This document shows, in pieces, positions 16,922 through 25,759 of a DNA stretch of 64,000 nucleotides. Location of the stretch: NCBI RefSeq assembly GCF_020010925.1, contig NZ_JAGJBZ010000001.1, positions 3,575,001 through 3,639,000 on the forward strand. Direction: 5' to 3'. Position numbers and translations under genes: made by a program. Each line of letters begins with the position of its first letter. Position 1 is the first letter of the stretch. The DNA comes from Streptomyces griseiscabiei (lineage in GTDB: Bacteria > Actinomycetota > Actinomycetes > Streptomycetales > Streptomycetaceae). The notes below the pieces were generated by a model. The model did no database searches, had not been told where the DNA came from, and saw nothing but the letters and a program-made list of their open reading frames with translations.

Positions 16922-19426
16922 TTATCCCTCCCGCACCCGCAACGCCCTCGCGAGATCATCCAGTTGATCCACGAGCTTCCGCCGCAGCGCCGGAATCGCC
17001 TCCCCGCCCTCCAGGCACCGCTCCCCCAGCGCGAGCGTCCCCGCGTCCACCGCGTACACCGGGAACGCCCAGCGGCCCGCCGCCTCGGCGATCGCCGGCC
17101 CGCGCCGAGCGGCCAGCGCCACCGCGTCGCCCCAGTACCGCTCGACGTACTCCGTGAGGAGTTCCGCCTGCTCCGGCTGCCAGAACCCCTGGGCCGTCGC
17201 GGTGAACACGTAGTTGGAGAGGTCGTCGGTGGTGAACATCGCCTCCCAGGCGGCCCGCTTGGCCTCGGCGTCGGGCAGTGCGGCCCGGCAGCGGGCGGCG
17301 CCCTCCCGGCCGCTGGCGCTGGGGTCGCGTTCCAGTTCCGCGTCGATCGTGGCGGCGTCCACCGCACCGAGCACGGCGAGCCGGCCGAGGACGCGCCAGC
17401 GCAGTTCGGGGTCCAGCTCCGGGCCGCCCGGGACCGTGCCGTCGGCGAGCCAGGCGGCGATCGTCTCGGGGTGGGCGGCGACGTCGATGAAGTGGCGTAC
17501 GGCGGTCAGCCGCAGGCCGGGGTTGTCGCCGTCCTCGGTGCGGCGGATGAGGTCGCGGCACAGGGAGCCGAGCGTGGCGAGGCCGGCGGCGCGCTGCTCG
17601 GGGGCGAGGAAACGGTCGGCGACCTGGGTGGTGGCGAAGGCGAGGACGCCCTGCACGACGGCGAGGTCGGTCTCGCGCGGGAGGTGGGTGCGGGCCGCCT
17701 CCAGGTAGGCGGTGGGCGGGAGTTCGGCGTCGCGCACGGCGTCGCGCAGGGCGTTCCAGACGACCGCGCGGGTGAGCGGGTCGGGGAGGCCGCTGAGGTG
17801 GGCGGTGACGGCGGCGAAGGACTCGGGGTCGAAGCGGACCTTGGCGTAGGTGAGGTCGCCGTCGTTGAGGAGGAGCAGCGCGGGCCGTTTGCCGATGGGC
17901 TGGTCGGCGCTCTGCGGGAGGTCGAGTTCGACGCGGCCGCGGAGGGTGAGGTGGCCCTGGTCGTCGCCGGGGTCACGGTCGTAGACGCCGACGGCGATGC
18001 GGTGGGGGCGGCTGCCGGTGTGGTCGACGGTGAGGGTGTGGGTGCCGTCGGCGGCGCGGGCGATCCTGGGGGTGAGGGTGTCGACGCCGGTGGTGCGCAG
18101 CCAGGCGTCGGCCCAGGCGTGGACGTCGCGTTCGGTGGCGCCGGCGAGGTTGTCGATGAAGTCGGCGAGCGTGGCGTTGCCGAAGCGGTGCCGGGTGAAG
18201 TGGGCGTTGATGCCGGCGAGGAAGTCCTTCTCGCCGAGCCAGGCGACGAGTTGGCGCAGCGCGGAGGCGCCCTTGGCGTAGGAGATGCCGTCGAAGTTGA
18301 GGAGGGCGGCGGCGGTGTCGTCGACGTTCTCGGGGGCGACGGGGTGGGTGGAGGGGCGCTGGTCGGCGTCGTAGCCCCAGGCCTTGCGGGCGATGCCGAA
18401 GTCGACCCAGGTGTCGGTGAAGCGGGTGGCCTCGGTGAGGGTCTGGTAGCCCATGTACTCGGCGAAGGACTCGTTCAGCCAGATGTCGTCCCACCACCTG
18501 AGGGTGACGAGGTCGCCGAACCACATGTGCGCCATCTCGTGGGCGATGACCATGGCGCGGGTCTGGCGTTCGGTGTCGGTGACGGCGGAGCGGTAGACGA
18601 ACTCGTCGCGGAAGGTGACGAGGCCGGGGTTCTCCATGGCGCCGGCGTTGAACTCGGGGACGAAGGCCTGGTCGTAGGAGTCGAAGGGGTAGGGCTCCTC
18701 GAACTTGTCGTGGTAGCGGTCGTAGAGGGCGCGGGTGATGTCGAGGATCTCGTCGGCGTCGGTGTCGAGGTGGGGGGCGAGCGAGCGGCGGCAGTGGATG
18801 CCGAAGGGCAGGCCGCGGTGCTCGGTGCGCACCGAGTGCCAGGGGCCGGCGGCGACGGCGACGAGGTAGGTGGAGATCAGCGGGGTGGTGGCGGCCCGCC
18901 AGGTGCCGTCGCCCTGGTGTTCCGTGACGCCGTTGGCGAGGACGGTCCAGCCCTCGGGGGCGGTGACCGTGAGGTCGAAGACGGCCTTGAGGTCGGGCTG
19001 GTCGAAGGCGGCGAAGACGCGCTGGACGTCGTCCATGAAGAGCTGGGTGTAGACGTACGTCTCGCCGTCGGTGGGGTCGGTGAAGCGGTGCATGCCCTCG
19101 CCGGTGCGGGAGTAGCGCATGGCGGCGTCGACGCGCAGTTCGTGGTCGCCCGGGGTGAGGCCCTTGAGGGTGAGGCGGTTGCCGTCCAGGGTGCCGGGGT
19201 CGAGGGGCTCTCCGTCGAGGGTGACGGAGCGCAGTTCCGCGGGCTTCAGCTCGACGAAGGTGTCCGCGGCCTTCTTCTTCCCCCGTACGGTGAAGTGGAT
19301 GGCGGTACGGGAGTCGAAGGTCTCGTCGCCGCGCGTGAGGTCGAGGGTGATCTCGTAGCGGTGGACGTCGAGGAGCCGAGCACGGGCATGCGCTTCGTCG
19401 CGCGTCAGTACGGACATGAGGGACAT
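16922..19426 (-). CDS. pepN: Aminopeptidase N (M1 family zinc metallopeptidase)
   Basis: A cytoplasmic-type M1 aminopeptidase of 834 residues. Diagnostic features are the substrate-recognition GAMEN (about residue 261), the zinc motif HEMAHMWFG (about 293) with the third ligand in NESFAEYMG about 20 residues later, and an ERAP1-like C-terminal helical domain with no signal peptide. It releases neutral or basic N-terminal residues from peptides. The start is uncertain: ATG at 19426 gives MSLMSVLTRDEA and ATG at 19417 gives MSVLTRDEA; neither has a strong ribosome site. Streptomycetes usually have more than one M1 enzyme, so it may be a paralogue of the main PepN. Confidence 0.93.
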   Translation of the reverse strand: MSLMSVLTRDEAHARARLLDVHRYEITLDLTRGDETFDSRTAIHFTVRGKKKAADTFVELKPAELRSVTLDGEPLDPGTLDGNRLTLKGLTPGDHELRVDAAMRYSRTGEGMHRFTDPTDGETYVYTQLFMDDVQRVFAAFDQPDLKAVFDLTVTAPEGWTVLANGVTEHQGDGTWRAATTPLISTYLVAVAAGPWHSVRTEHRGLPFGIHCRRSLAPHLDTDADEILDITRALYDRYHDKFEEPYPFDSYDQAFVPEFNAGAMENPGLVTFRDEFVYRSAVTDTERQTRAMVIAHEMAHMWFGDLVTLRWWDDIWLNESFAEYMGYQTLTEATRFTDTWVDFGIARKAWGYDADQRPSTHPVAPENVDDTAAALLNFDGISYAKGASALRQLVAWLGEKDFLAGINAHFTRHRFGNATLADFIDNLAGATERDVHAWADAWLRTTGVDTLTPRIARAADGTHTLTVDHTGSRPHRIAVGVYDRDPGDDQGHLTLRGRVELDLPQSADQPIGKRPALLLLNDGDLTYAKVRFDPESFAAVTAHLSGLPDPLTRAVVWNALRDAVRDAELPPTAYLEAARTHLPRETDLAVVQGVLAFATTQVADRFLAPEQRAAGLATLGSLCRDLIRRTEDGDNPGLRLTAVRHFIDVAAHPETIAAWLADGTVPGGPELDPELRWRVLGRLAVLGAVDAATIDAELERDPSASGREGAARCRAALPDAEAKRAAWEAMFTTDDLSNYVFTATAQGFWQPEQAELLTEYVERYWGDAVALAARRGPAIAEAAGRWAFPVYAVDAGTLALGERCLEGGEAIPALRRKLVDQLDDLARALRVREG

Positions 19427-19516
19427 GCTGCCTGATGCCTCTGGCGCAGGACAGGGGCGGGCCTGGTACGCGACCTTTGTCCGGTCGCGCGCGCCGCGCG
19501 TCCGGCCGTATGCGGC

Positions 19517-20050
19517 CTATGCCCGGTCCGCCGTCCTGCCCTTCGCGCCGTCGCGCCGCGCCGGGACGCGCCCTTGGTGGTGGCCGTCGTCGGGGTCGCC
19601 GGTGAGGTGTTCGTGGTCCTTGAGGCGGGCGCGCAGGTCGCGGACCTCGCGTTCCAGGGCGTGGGCGCGTTCGTGGGCGTCGTAGAGGTAGCGGACCTTG
19701 GTGCGCAGGGCCCAGGGGTCGACCGGTTTCATGACGAGGTCGGCGACGCCGAGGCGGAAGGCGGTGGCGGTGAGTTCGGCGTCGGGGCCGAAGCCGGTGA
19801 GGAGGATGACGGGGATGTGCTGGGTCTGTTCGAGGCCGCGCAGGCAGCGGACGACGTCGAGGCCGCTGACGCCGGGCATGCGGACGTCGAGGAGGAGCAG
19901 GCCGACCTGGCCGCGGAGGACTTCCTTGAGTGCCGCGTCGCCGCTGGTGGCGCGGGTCAGGCGGTAGCCCAGCGGGGCCAGGGCGCTCTCCAGGGCGTAC
20001 AGCGTGTCCTCATGGTCGTCGACGATGAGGATCTTGGCTTCCGACGGCAT
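19517..20050 (-). CDS. Orphan CheY-like response regulator
   Basis: A 177-residue protein with a complete receiver domain: acidic D11/D12, phospho-acceptor D55 in LLLLDVRMPG, Thr in ILLTGFG and K108 in VMKPVD. After it comes a short helical coiled-coil (about 120-150, heptads ALEREVRDLRARL) and a basic, disordered tail. No output DNA-binding domain is present, so it probably acts by protein contact or dimerisation. No kinase gene is next to it. Confidence 0.85.
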   Translation of the reverse strand: MPSEAKILIVDDHEDTLYALESALAPLGYRLTRATSGDAALKEVLRGQVGLLLLDVRMPGVSGLDVVRCLRGLEQTQHIPVILLTGFGPDAELTATAFRLGVADLVMKPVDPWALRTKVRYLYDAHERAHALEREVRDLRARLKDHEHLTGDPDDGHHQGRVPARRDGAKGRTADRA

Positions 20051-20121
20051 GGCCTCTCACCGTGAGTGGTCGGTTCCCGACGAGGAGTGCTCACGCAGGA
20101 TGCCCGCTGCGGGCCGCGATG

Positions 20122-20532
20122 TCACTCCCCCGCGTGCGGTGCCGTGGCGGCCGTGCCCGCCGCGCTGTTCAGGGCGTCGTCCGCGATGCGTTCATGGTGG
20201 CGGATGACCTCGGCGATGATGAAGTTGAGCAGTTTCTCGGCGAACGCCGGGTCGAGCTTGGCGCTTTCGGCGAGTCCGCGCAGCCGGTCGATCTGCTGGG
20301 CCTCGCGGCCCGGGTCGGCGGCGGGCAGTTGGTGCGCGGCTTTCAGGTGGCCGACCCGCTGGGTGCATTTGAAGCGTTCGGCGAGCATGTGGACGACGGC
20401 GGCGTCGATGTTGTCGATGCTGTCGCGCAGCCGGGTCAGTTCCGCGCGGACGTCCGCGTCGACCTCGCCGGCCGGCGTGGTGCCGGTGTTCGTCCGGCCG
20501 GTGTTCGCCTCGTCGGTGTTGCTGGTGGTCAT
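20122..20532 (-). CDS. Chorismate mutase (AroQ type)
   Basis: A 136-residue helical chorismate mutase converting chorismate to prephenate for Phe/Tyr synthesis. The AroQ signatures are LTRLRDSIDNIDAAVVHMLAERF, the KAAHQLPAADPGREAQ segment with the active-site Arg/Lys, and FAEKLLNFIIAEVIRHHERI. An N-terminal threonine/glycine-rich stretch of about 25 residues is likely disordered. The ATG at 20532 has AGGG eight bases upstream; a GTG nine bases earlier is possible. Confidence 0.92.
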   Translation of the reverse strand: MTTSNTDEANTGRTNTGTTPAGEVDADVRAELTRLRDSIDNIDAAVVHMLAERFKCTQRVGHLKAAHQLPAADPGREAQQIDRLRGLAESAKLDPAFAEKLLNFIIAEVIRHHERIADDALNSAAGTAATAPHAGE

Positions 20533-20615
20533 GGTCGTCACCCTACGACGCCGCGGTTCGCGGCCCGCACCGGCTTAGAGTGGAACGTATCGAGGCGTCT
20601 TCTGGGGGTGCGGAC

Positions 20616-21515
20616 GTGGCGAACGGCGGTCCTGTCGAGCACGGCTACCCGCATCTGGAGACCGTGCGGGCGTCGATCACCGCGCTGTACAAGCGGCTCT
20701 CCTACGACACGGTGCAGACCTTCGCCACCAGTGTGGCCCCGGTCGACGTGGCGTTCTGCGACACCGACGACCTGCATCTCGGCGCGCAGCGGGTGGCGCG
20801 GGAGCTGGTGCGGCACTACCGGCTGCCGGACGCCCGGATGATCGTCGGGTTCCGGGAGATGACGCAGGCGGCGAGTGTGGAGCTGACGGCGGGGCCGGAG
20901 TACTTCGTCGAACTGAACGACCGGTTCCGCAACCATCGCCGGGACATCGGGGCGGCTCTCGCGCACGAGGTCATGCACGTCTATCTGCACCGGCTCGGGC
21001 TGTCGTTCCCCGGCACCCGTGACAACGAGATCCTCACGGACACGGCGGCGACCTATCTGGGGGCGGGGTGGCTGCTGCTGGACGCGTTCCGGGAGGACGG
21101 CGCGTCGTCGCAGAAGCTGGGGTATCTGACGCCGGAGGAGTTCGGGTACGTGCTGGCCAAGCGGGCGCAGGTGTTCGGGGAGGATCCGTCGGTGTGGTTC
21201 ACCAGCGCGCAGGCGTACTCCGCGTTCGCGGAGGGCCGGGTGCGGGCGCTGCGGGACGAGCGGCAGCCGCCGCTGACGGCGGCGGGGTGGGCGGGGCGGC
21301 GTCGGTACGCGCGGGATCGCCGCCATGCGCGGGACGACCTGCGGTCGGCCTCGCCGGGGGTGGGGGTGCCGTATGTGTTCTCGCCGGAGGGGCGGGGGGC
21401 GTTGCGGGTGTCATTTCCCTGTCCTACGTGTCATCAGCGGATTCGGGTGCCGGTGCGGGGGCGGGTGCGGGCTCGGTGTGGGTTGTGCCGGACGGTGTTG
21501 GAGTGCGACACGTAG
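20616..21515 (+). CDS. Uncharacterised HExxH zinc-protease-like protein with C-terminal zinc ribbon
   Basis: A 299-residue protein of unknown function. Residues 115-126 read ALAHEVMHVYLH: an HEVMH gluzincin-type motif at 117-121. A following acidic segment (RDNEILTDTAATYLGAG) resembles the third-ligand helix of small intracellular metallopeptidases. The last 33 residues form a zinc ribbon with C269, C272, C288 and C291. There is no signal peptide or membrane segment. I choose GTG 20616 because GGGGG sits seven bases before it; an upstream GTG at 20580 is in frame. It is divergent from chorismate mutase and followed by a dispersed repeat. Confidence 0.75.
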   Translation: MANGGPVEHGYPHLETVRASITALYKRLSYDTVQTFATSVAPVDVAFCDTDDLHLGAQRVARELVRHYRLPDARMIVGFREMTQAASVELTAGPEYFVELNDRFRNHRRDIGAALAHEVMHVYLHRLGLSFPGTRDNEILTDTAATYLGAGWLLLDAFREDGASSQKLGYLTPEEFGYVLAKRAQVFGEDPSVWFTSAQAYSAFAEGRVRALRDERQPPLTAAGWAGRRRYARDRRHARDDLRSASPGVGVPYVFSPEGRGALRVSFPCPTCHQRIRVPVRGRVRARCGLCRTVLECDT

Positions 21516-21580
21516 GTTTTTTTGGGGGGCGCGGGGCGCGGGAGGGGTGGGTTGGTGCGGTGCGTCGGCGGTGCGGGTGA

Positions 21581-21612
21581 GTGGGGGCTTGTCGTGCGGT
21601 TCCCCGCGCCCC
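21581..21612 (-). repeat. Dispersed intergenic repeat, diverged copy
   Basis: GTGGGGGCTTGTCG followed by TGCGGTTCCCCGCGCCCC matches the left arm of the 50612-50760 repeat with three mismatches. It lies between the convergent ends of the HExxH gene (21515) and the SDR gene (21631) and may double as a terminator region. Confidence 0.55.
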
Positions 21613-21630
21613 TTCGATGCCCCGGTCCGG

Positions 21631-22563
21631 TCATGAGGCGCCGTAGACCGGGTGGGGTGTCTTCGCCTCGGCCAGGAGATTTCGTACGGTCTCTCCCGCC
21701 TCCTCCGGGGTGCGGCGGGCGCCCTTGTCCTCGGTCGGGCCCGGGCGCCAGCCCTCCATGACGGTGATGCGGCCGCCCTCCGTCTCGAAGACCCGGCCGG
21801 TGACGCCCTCGCTCGCGGGGGAGCCCAGCCAGACGACCAGGGGGGAGACGTTCTCGGGGGCCATCGCGTCGAAGCCGGTGCCCGGGGCCGCCATGGTCGC
21901 GGCGAAGGCCGTCTCGGTCATACGGGTGCGGGCGGCGGGGGCGATGGCGTTGACCTGGACGCCGTAGCGGGTGAGTTCGGCGGCGGCGACGAGGGTGAGG
22001 CCGACGATGCCCGCCTTGGCGGCGCTGTAGTTGCCCTGGCCGAGTGAGCCGAGCAGGCCCGCGCCGCTGCTGGTGTTGACGACGCGCGCGGCCGGGACGC
22101 GGCCCGCCTTGGTCTCGGCGCGCCAGTGGGCGGCGGCGTGTCTCAGGGGGAGGAAGTGGCCCTTGAGGTGGACGCGGAGGACGGCGTCCCAGTCGTCCTC
22201 GTCGAGGTTGACGAGCATGCGGTCGCGCAGGAACCCGGCGTTGTTGACGAGGGTGTCGAGGCGTCCGTAGGTGTCCAGGGCGGTGTGGACGAGGGAGGCG
22301 GCGCCGGTGGTCGTGGCGACGTCCCCGCCGTGCGCGACCGCCTCGCCTCCCCGGGCGCGGATCTCCTCGACGACGCGGGCGGCCGGGCTGTCGGGGGCCG
22401 GGGTGCCGTCGAGTCCCACGCCGAGGTCGTTGACGACGACACGGGCGCCCTCGGCGGCGTACGCGAGCGCGTGCGCCCGTCCGAGGCCGCGGCCCGCGCC
22501 GGTCACGATGACCACGCGCCCCTCGCAGAGCCGCTCGGTGCGGTACGGGTGGGTGCCGCTCAT
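21631..22563 (-). CDS. Short-chain dehydrogenase/reductase (Rv3548c-like)
   Basis: A 310-residue SDR with cofactor motif TGAGRGLG at 21-28, NNAG and the YSAAK catalytic pair. The extended early loop (VVVNDLGVGLDGTPAPDSPAARVVEEIRA) is typical of the 17-beta-HSD4-like bacterial SDRs. It is the outermost gene of the catabolic island and starts within the stop of the upstream SDR (ATGA). In mycobacterial KstR2 clusters an SDR of this length (Rv3548c) sits beside a second SDR and echA20; the match in order supports the assignment. The reaction is not established. Confidence 0.85.
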   Translation of the reverse strand: MSGTHPYRTERLCEGRVVIVTGAGRGLGRAHALAYAAEGARVVVNDLGVGLDGTPAPDSPAARVVEEIRARGGEAVAHGGDVATTTGAASLVHTALDTYGRLDTLVNNAGFLRDRMLVNLDEDDWDAVLRVHLKGHFLPLRHAAAHWRAETKAGRVPAARVVNTSSGAGLLGSLGQGNYSAAKAGIVGLTLVAAAELTRYGVQVNAIAPAARTRMTETAFAATMAAPGTGFDAMAPENVSPLVVWLGSPASEGVTGRVFETEGGRITVMEGWRPGPTEDKGARRTPEEAGETVRNLLAEAKTPHPVYGAS

Positions 22564-23312
22564 CGTCGTTCTCCTTCGTCGGTGGGGGCGTTCGCCGCGT
22601 CCAGGAAGGCCGGGCGTTCGCCGCCGCCGTGGACGAGGAGGGAGGCTCCGGTGATGTAGGACGCCGCGTCGGAGGCGAGGAAGACGGCCGCCCCGCCGAC
22701 GTCGGCGGGGGTGGCGAGGCGGCCCAGCGGGACGGTCCGGGCGACGGCGGCCACGCCCTCCTCGTCGCCGTAGTGGAGGTGGGCGAGTTCGGTGTGGACC
22801 AGGCCGAGGACGAGGGTGTTGACCCGGATCTCCGGGGCCCATTCCACGGCCATGGAGCGCGCGAGGTGGTCGAGGCCTGCCTTGGCCGCGCCGTACGCCG
22901 CCGAGCCGGGTGAGGGGCGGCTGCCGCTGACACTGCCGATCATCACGATCGTGCCCCGGGCCCGCCGGAGCTGGGCGTGGGCGGCGAGGGAGACGGTCAG
23001 CGGGGCGGTGAGGTTGAGTTCGATCACGCGCGCGTGGCGGCGGGCGTCGGCATCGGTGAGGGGGCGGTAGGGGGTGCCGCCGGCGTTGTTCACGAGGACG
23101 TCCACGCGGGGCAGTTCGGCGAAGAAGCGGTGCGCGGCGTCGGGGTCCCGGACGTCCAGTGGTCTGAACTCGGTTCCTTCGAGCGGTACTTCGGGCGGGC
23201 GGCGGGCGCAGGTCACGACCTCGGCGCCGGCTTCGGCGAGGGCGCGGGCGATGCCGGCGCCGATGCCGCGTGTGCCGCCGGTGACGACGGCGAGCTTCCC
23301 GTTGAGCGGCAT
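22560..23312 (-). CDS. Short-chain dehydrogenase/reductase (Rv3549c-like)
   Basis: A 250-residue classical SDR: TGGTRGIG at 11-18, NNAGG, a serine in MIGSVSGS and YGAAK as catalytic Tyr/Lys. It begins MPLNGKLAVVTGG with a GGAAGG ribosome site nine bases upstream. It is divergent from the EchA20-like gene, and the 65-bp gap between them contains the proposed KstR2-type operator. By position it equals Rv3549c of the mycobacterial cluster. Substrate unproven, probably a hydroxyacyl-CoA of the ring C/D pathway. Confidence 0.87.
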   Translation of the reverse strand: MPLNGKLAVVTGGTRGIGAGIARALAEAGAEVVTCARRPPEVPLEGTEFRPLDVRDPDAAHRFFAELPRVDVLVNNAGGTPYRPLTDADARRHARVIELNLTAPLTVSLAAHAQLRRARGTIVMIGSVSGSRPSPGSAAYGAAKAGLDHLARSMAVEWAPEIRVNTLVLGLVHTELAHLHYGDEEGVAAVARTVPLGRLATPADVGGAAVFLASDAASYITGASLLVHGGGERPAFLDAANAPTDEGERR

Positions 23313-23340
23313 CCGCTGCTACCTTCCGCACAAGGACGCA

Positions 23341-23356
23341 CCAAACAAACGTTAGG
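23341..23356. promoter_or_regulatory. Proposed KstR2-type operator, copy 1
   Basis: The 16-mer CCAAACAAACGTTAGG is an imperfect palindrome in the 65-bp divergent promoter between the two island arms. It shares 13 of 16 bases with copy 2 at 29530-29545. Against the published KstR2 motif (AnCAAGnnCTTGnT) this copy matches about six of ten fixed bases, so the case rests mainly on similarity to copy 2 and on position. Confidence 0.6.
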
Positions 23357-23377
23357 TGGAAGGTAGCTGATGCTCCG

Positions 23378-24172
23378 ATGAGTGTCTCCACCTCGTCCCC
23401 GGAAAAGGGGATTTCCGTCGTCACCGTCGACTTCCCACCGGTGAACGCGCTGCCGGTGCGCGGGTGGTTCGAGCTGGCCGACGCCGTGCGCGCGGCGGGC
23501 CGCGATCCCGGGACGCGGTGTGTGGTGCTGGGTGCGGAGGGGCGCGGGTTCAACGCCGGGGTGGACATCAAGGAGATCCGGGCGGCGGGGCAGGGTGCGC
23601 TGCTCGGCGCCAACCACGGCTGCGCGGAGGCCTTCGCCGCCGTGTACGAGTGCGAGGTTCCGGTGGTCGCCGCCGTGCAGGGGTTCTGTCTGGGCGGCGG
23701 GATCGGGCTGGTGGGCAACGCGGACGTGATCGTGGCCAGCGAGGACGCGACGTTCGGGCTGCCGGAGCTGGACCGGGGCGCGCTGGGCGCGGCGACGCAT
23801 CTGTCACGGCTGGTGCCCCAGCATCTGATGCGCGCGCTGTTCTACACCTCGCGTACGGCGACCGCCGCCGAGCTGTTTGCGCACGGTTCGGTGTGGCGGG
23901 TCGTACCGCGTGCCGAACTGCCTTCCGCAGCACTGGAGTTGGCGCGGGAGATCGCCGCGAAGGACGGCCGGCTGCTGCGGCTGGCCAAGGCCGCGCTCAA
24001 CGGTATCGACCCCGTGGACGTCCGCCGCAGCTACCGCTTCGAGCAGGGCTTCACCTTCGAGGCGAACCTCAGCGGGGTGGCCGACGAGGTCCGCGACACG
24101 TTCGGGACGGCCGGGAAGGCGATGGGGTCCGGGAAGGCGATGGAGTCCGGGAAGGAGCGCTCGGGTGAGTGA
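23378..24172 (+). CDS. echA20: Enoyl-CoA hydratase/isomerase family hydrolase (EchA20-like)
   Basis: A 264-residue crotonase-fold protein: oxyanion-hole segments RGFNAGVDIKEI and GFCLGGGIGLVGNADVIVAS, trimerisation helix toward the C-terminus. The last 20 residues contain a short repeated unit (GKAMGSGKAMESGK). In the mycobacterial ring C/D pathway EchA20 hydrolyses the ring D of HIEC-CoA. Position directly before IpdA- and IpdB-like genes on the same strand is the basis for the specific call. Its stop is inside the start of the next gene. Confidence 0.82.
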   Translation: MSVSTSSPEKGISVVTVDFPPVNALPVRGWFELADAVRAAGRDPGTRCVVLGAEGRGFNAGVDIKEIRAAGQGALLGANHGCAEAFAAVYECEVPVVAAVQGFCLGGGIGLVGNADVIVASEDATFGLPELDRGALGAATHLSRLVPQHLMRALFYTSRTATAAELFAHGSVWRVVPRAELPSAALELAREIAAKDGRLLRLAKAALNGIDPVDVRRSYRFEQGFTFEANLSGVADEVRDTFGTAGKAMGSGKAMESGKERSGE

Positions 24173-25013
24173 CAAGACCATGACCGCCGAGGAGGCCGTC
24201 GCGCGGCTGGAGAGCGGGATGACGCTCGGCATCGGCGGCTGGGGCTCGCGCCGCAAGCCGATGGCGCTGGTGAGGGCGCTGCTCCGGTCCGGGGTCACCG
24301 ATCTCACGGTGGTCTCGTACGGCGGTCCGGACGTCGGCATGCTGGCCGCCGCCGGTCGCGTCCGGAAGCTGGTCGCCGCCTTCGCCACCCTCGACTCCAT
24401 CCCCCTGGAACCGCACTACCGCGCGGCGCGCGAGCGGGGCGCGTTCGAGCTGATGGAGATCGACGAGGCGATGTTCATGTGGGGTCTGCGGGCCGCCGCG
24501 CACCGGCTGCCCTTCCTGCCGGTGCGGGCGGGCATCGGCTCGGACGTGATGCGGGTCAACCCCGGTCTGCGGACGGTCACGTCGCCCTACGACGACGGGG
24601 AGACCTTCGTCGCCGCGCCCGCCCTGCGCCTGGACGCCGCGTTCGTGCACGTCAACCGGGCCGACCGGCAGGGCAACGGCCAGTATCTGGGCCCGGACCC
24701 GTACTTCGACGACCTCTTCTGCGAGGCGGCCGACACGGCGTACGTGTCGTGCGAACGGCTCGTGGAGACGGCCGAGCTGGCGAAGGAGGGCCCGCCCCAG
24801 TCGCTGCTGGTCGGCCGCCATGTGGTGACGGGAGTGATCGAGGCCCCGAACGGCGCGCACTTCACCTCCTGCGCCCCCGACTACGGCCGGGACGAGGCCT
24901 TCCAGAAGCTGTACGCGGGCACGCCGTGGGAGGAGTTCGCCGGGCGGTTCCTGGCGGGTGACGAGGCCGCCTACCGGTCGGCCGTGCGGGAGTGGCAGGG
25001 GGAGGGCGCGTGA
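24165..25013 (+). CDS. ipdA: CoA-transferase family alpha subunit, IpdA-like ring C hydrolase
   Basis: A 282-residue class I CoA-transferase alpha-type subunit (LESGMTLGIGGWGSRRKPMAL at the start; VNPGLRTVTSPYDDGE in the middle). In the KstR2 regulon, IpdA and IpdB act together not as a transferase but as a COCHEA-CoA hydrolase opening the last steroid ring. The GTG at 24165 has GAAGGAG seven bases upstream and overlaps the EchA20 stop. The stop overlaps the next start. Assignment rests on subunit sizes, family and island context. Confidence 0.83.
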   Translation: MSDKTMTAEEAVARLESGMTLGIGGWGSRRKPMALVRALLRSGVTDLTVVSYGGPDVGMLAAAGRVRKLVAAFATLDSIPLEPHYRAARERGAFELMEIDEAMFMWGLRAAAHRLPFLPVRAGIGSDVMRVNPGLRTVTSPYDDGETFVAAPALRLDAAFVHVNRADRQGNGQYLGPDPYFDDLFCEAADTAYVSCERLVETAELAKEGPPQSLLVGRHVVTGVIEAPNGAHFTSCAPDYGRDEAFQKLYAGTPWEEFAGRFLAGDEAAYRSAVREWQGEGA

Positions 25014-25759
25014 ACGAGGGGCCGATGACGAACGGTGCGACCCGCGCCGAGTACTGCGTGATCGCGTGCGCCGAGGCCTGGCGCGGCGCCGGGGAGATCC
25101 TCGCCAGTCCGATGGGGCTGGTCCCGGCACTGGGCGCCCGCCTCGCCCGGCGGACCTTCGCACCGGACCTGTTGCTGACCGACGGCGAGGCCCTGCTCGT
25201 CGACGTCGACGGCGCCGTGGAGGGGTGGCTGCCCTACCGCCGGCACCTGGAGCTGGTCACCGGCGGCCGGCGGCACGTGATGATGGGCGCGAGCCAGCTC
25301 GACCGGTACGGCAACCAGAACATCTCGTGCGTCGGCGACTGGGCGAGGCCGAGGCGGCAGCTGCTGGGGGTACGGGGCGCGCCGGTCAACACCCTGAACA
25401 ATCCGACCAGTTACTGGGTTCCGAAGCACTCCCGGCGGGTCTTCGTCGAGAAGGTCGACATGGTGTGCGGGGTCGGCCACGACCGGGTGGCCGAGCATCC
25501 CGCCGCCGCCAGCTTCCACCACCTCCCGCGTGTCGTGTCCGACCTCGGGGTGTTCGACTTCGCCACGCCGGACCGGACGATGCGGCTGGCCTCGCTGCAT
25601 CCCGGGGTCACGGTCGAGCGGGTCCGGGAGGCGACCGGCTTCGCGCTCGCCGTCCCCGACGAGGTGCCGTACACCCGGGAGCCCTCGGCGGAGGAGCTGC
25701 GGTTGATCCGTGTGGTGCTCGACCCGGCGGGCACCCGCGCCCGTGAGGTCCAGGGCTGA
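25010..25759 (+). CDS. ipdB: CoA-transferase family beta subunit, IpdB-like ring C hydrolase
   Basis: A 249-residue beta-type subunit, the length I recall for mycobacterial IpdB (about 250). It begins VNEGPMTNGATRAEYCVIACAEAW; the ASPMGLVPALGARLA and MGASQLDRYGNQNISCVGD segments mark the CoA-transferase beta fold. The catalytic glutamate found in true transferases is replaced in IpdB enzymes; I cannot align it by eye here. GTG 25010 overlaps the IpdA stop; ATG 25025 is an alternative. Confidence 0.83.
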   Translation: MNEGPMTNGATRAEYCVIACAEAWRGAGEILASPMGLVPALGARLARRTFAPDLLLTDGEALLVDVDGAVEGWLPYRRHLELVTGGRRHVMMGASQLDRYGNQNISCVGDWARPRRQLLGVRGAPVNTLNNPTSYWVPKHSRRVFVEKVDMVCGVGHDRVAEHPAAASFHHLPRVVSDLGVFDFATPDRTMRLASLHPGVTVERVREATGFALAVPDEVPYTREPSAEELRLIRVVLDPAGTRAREVQG

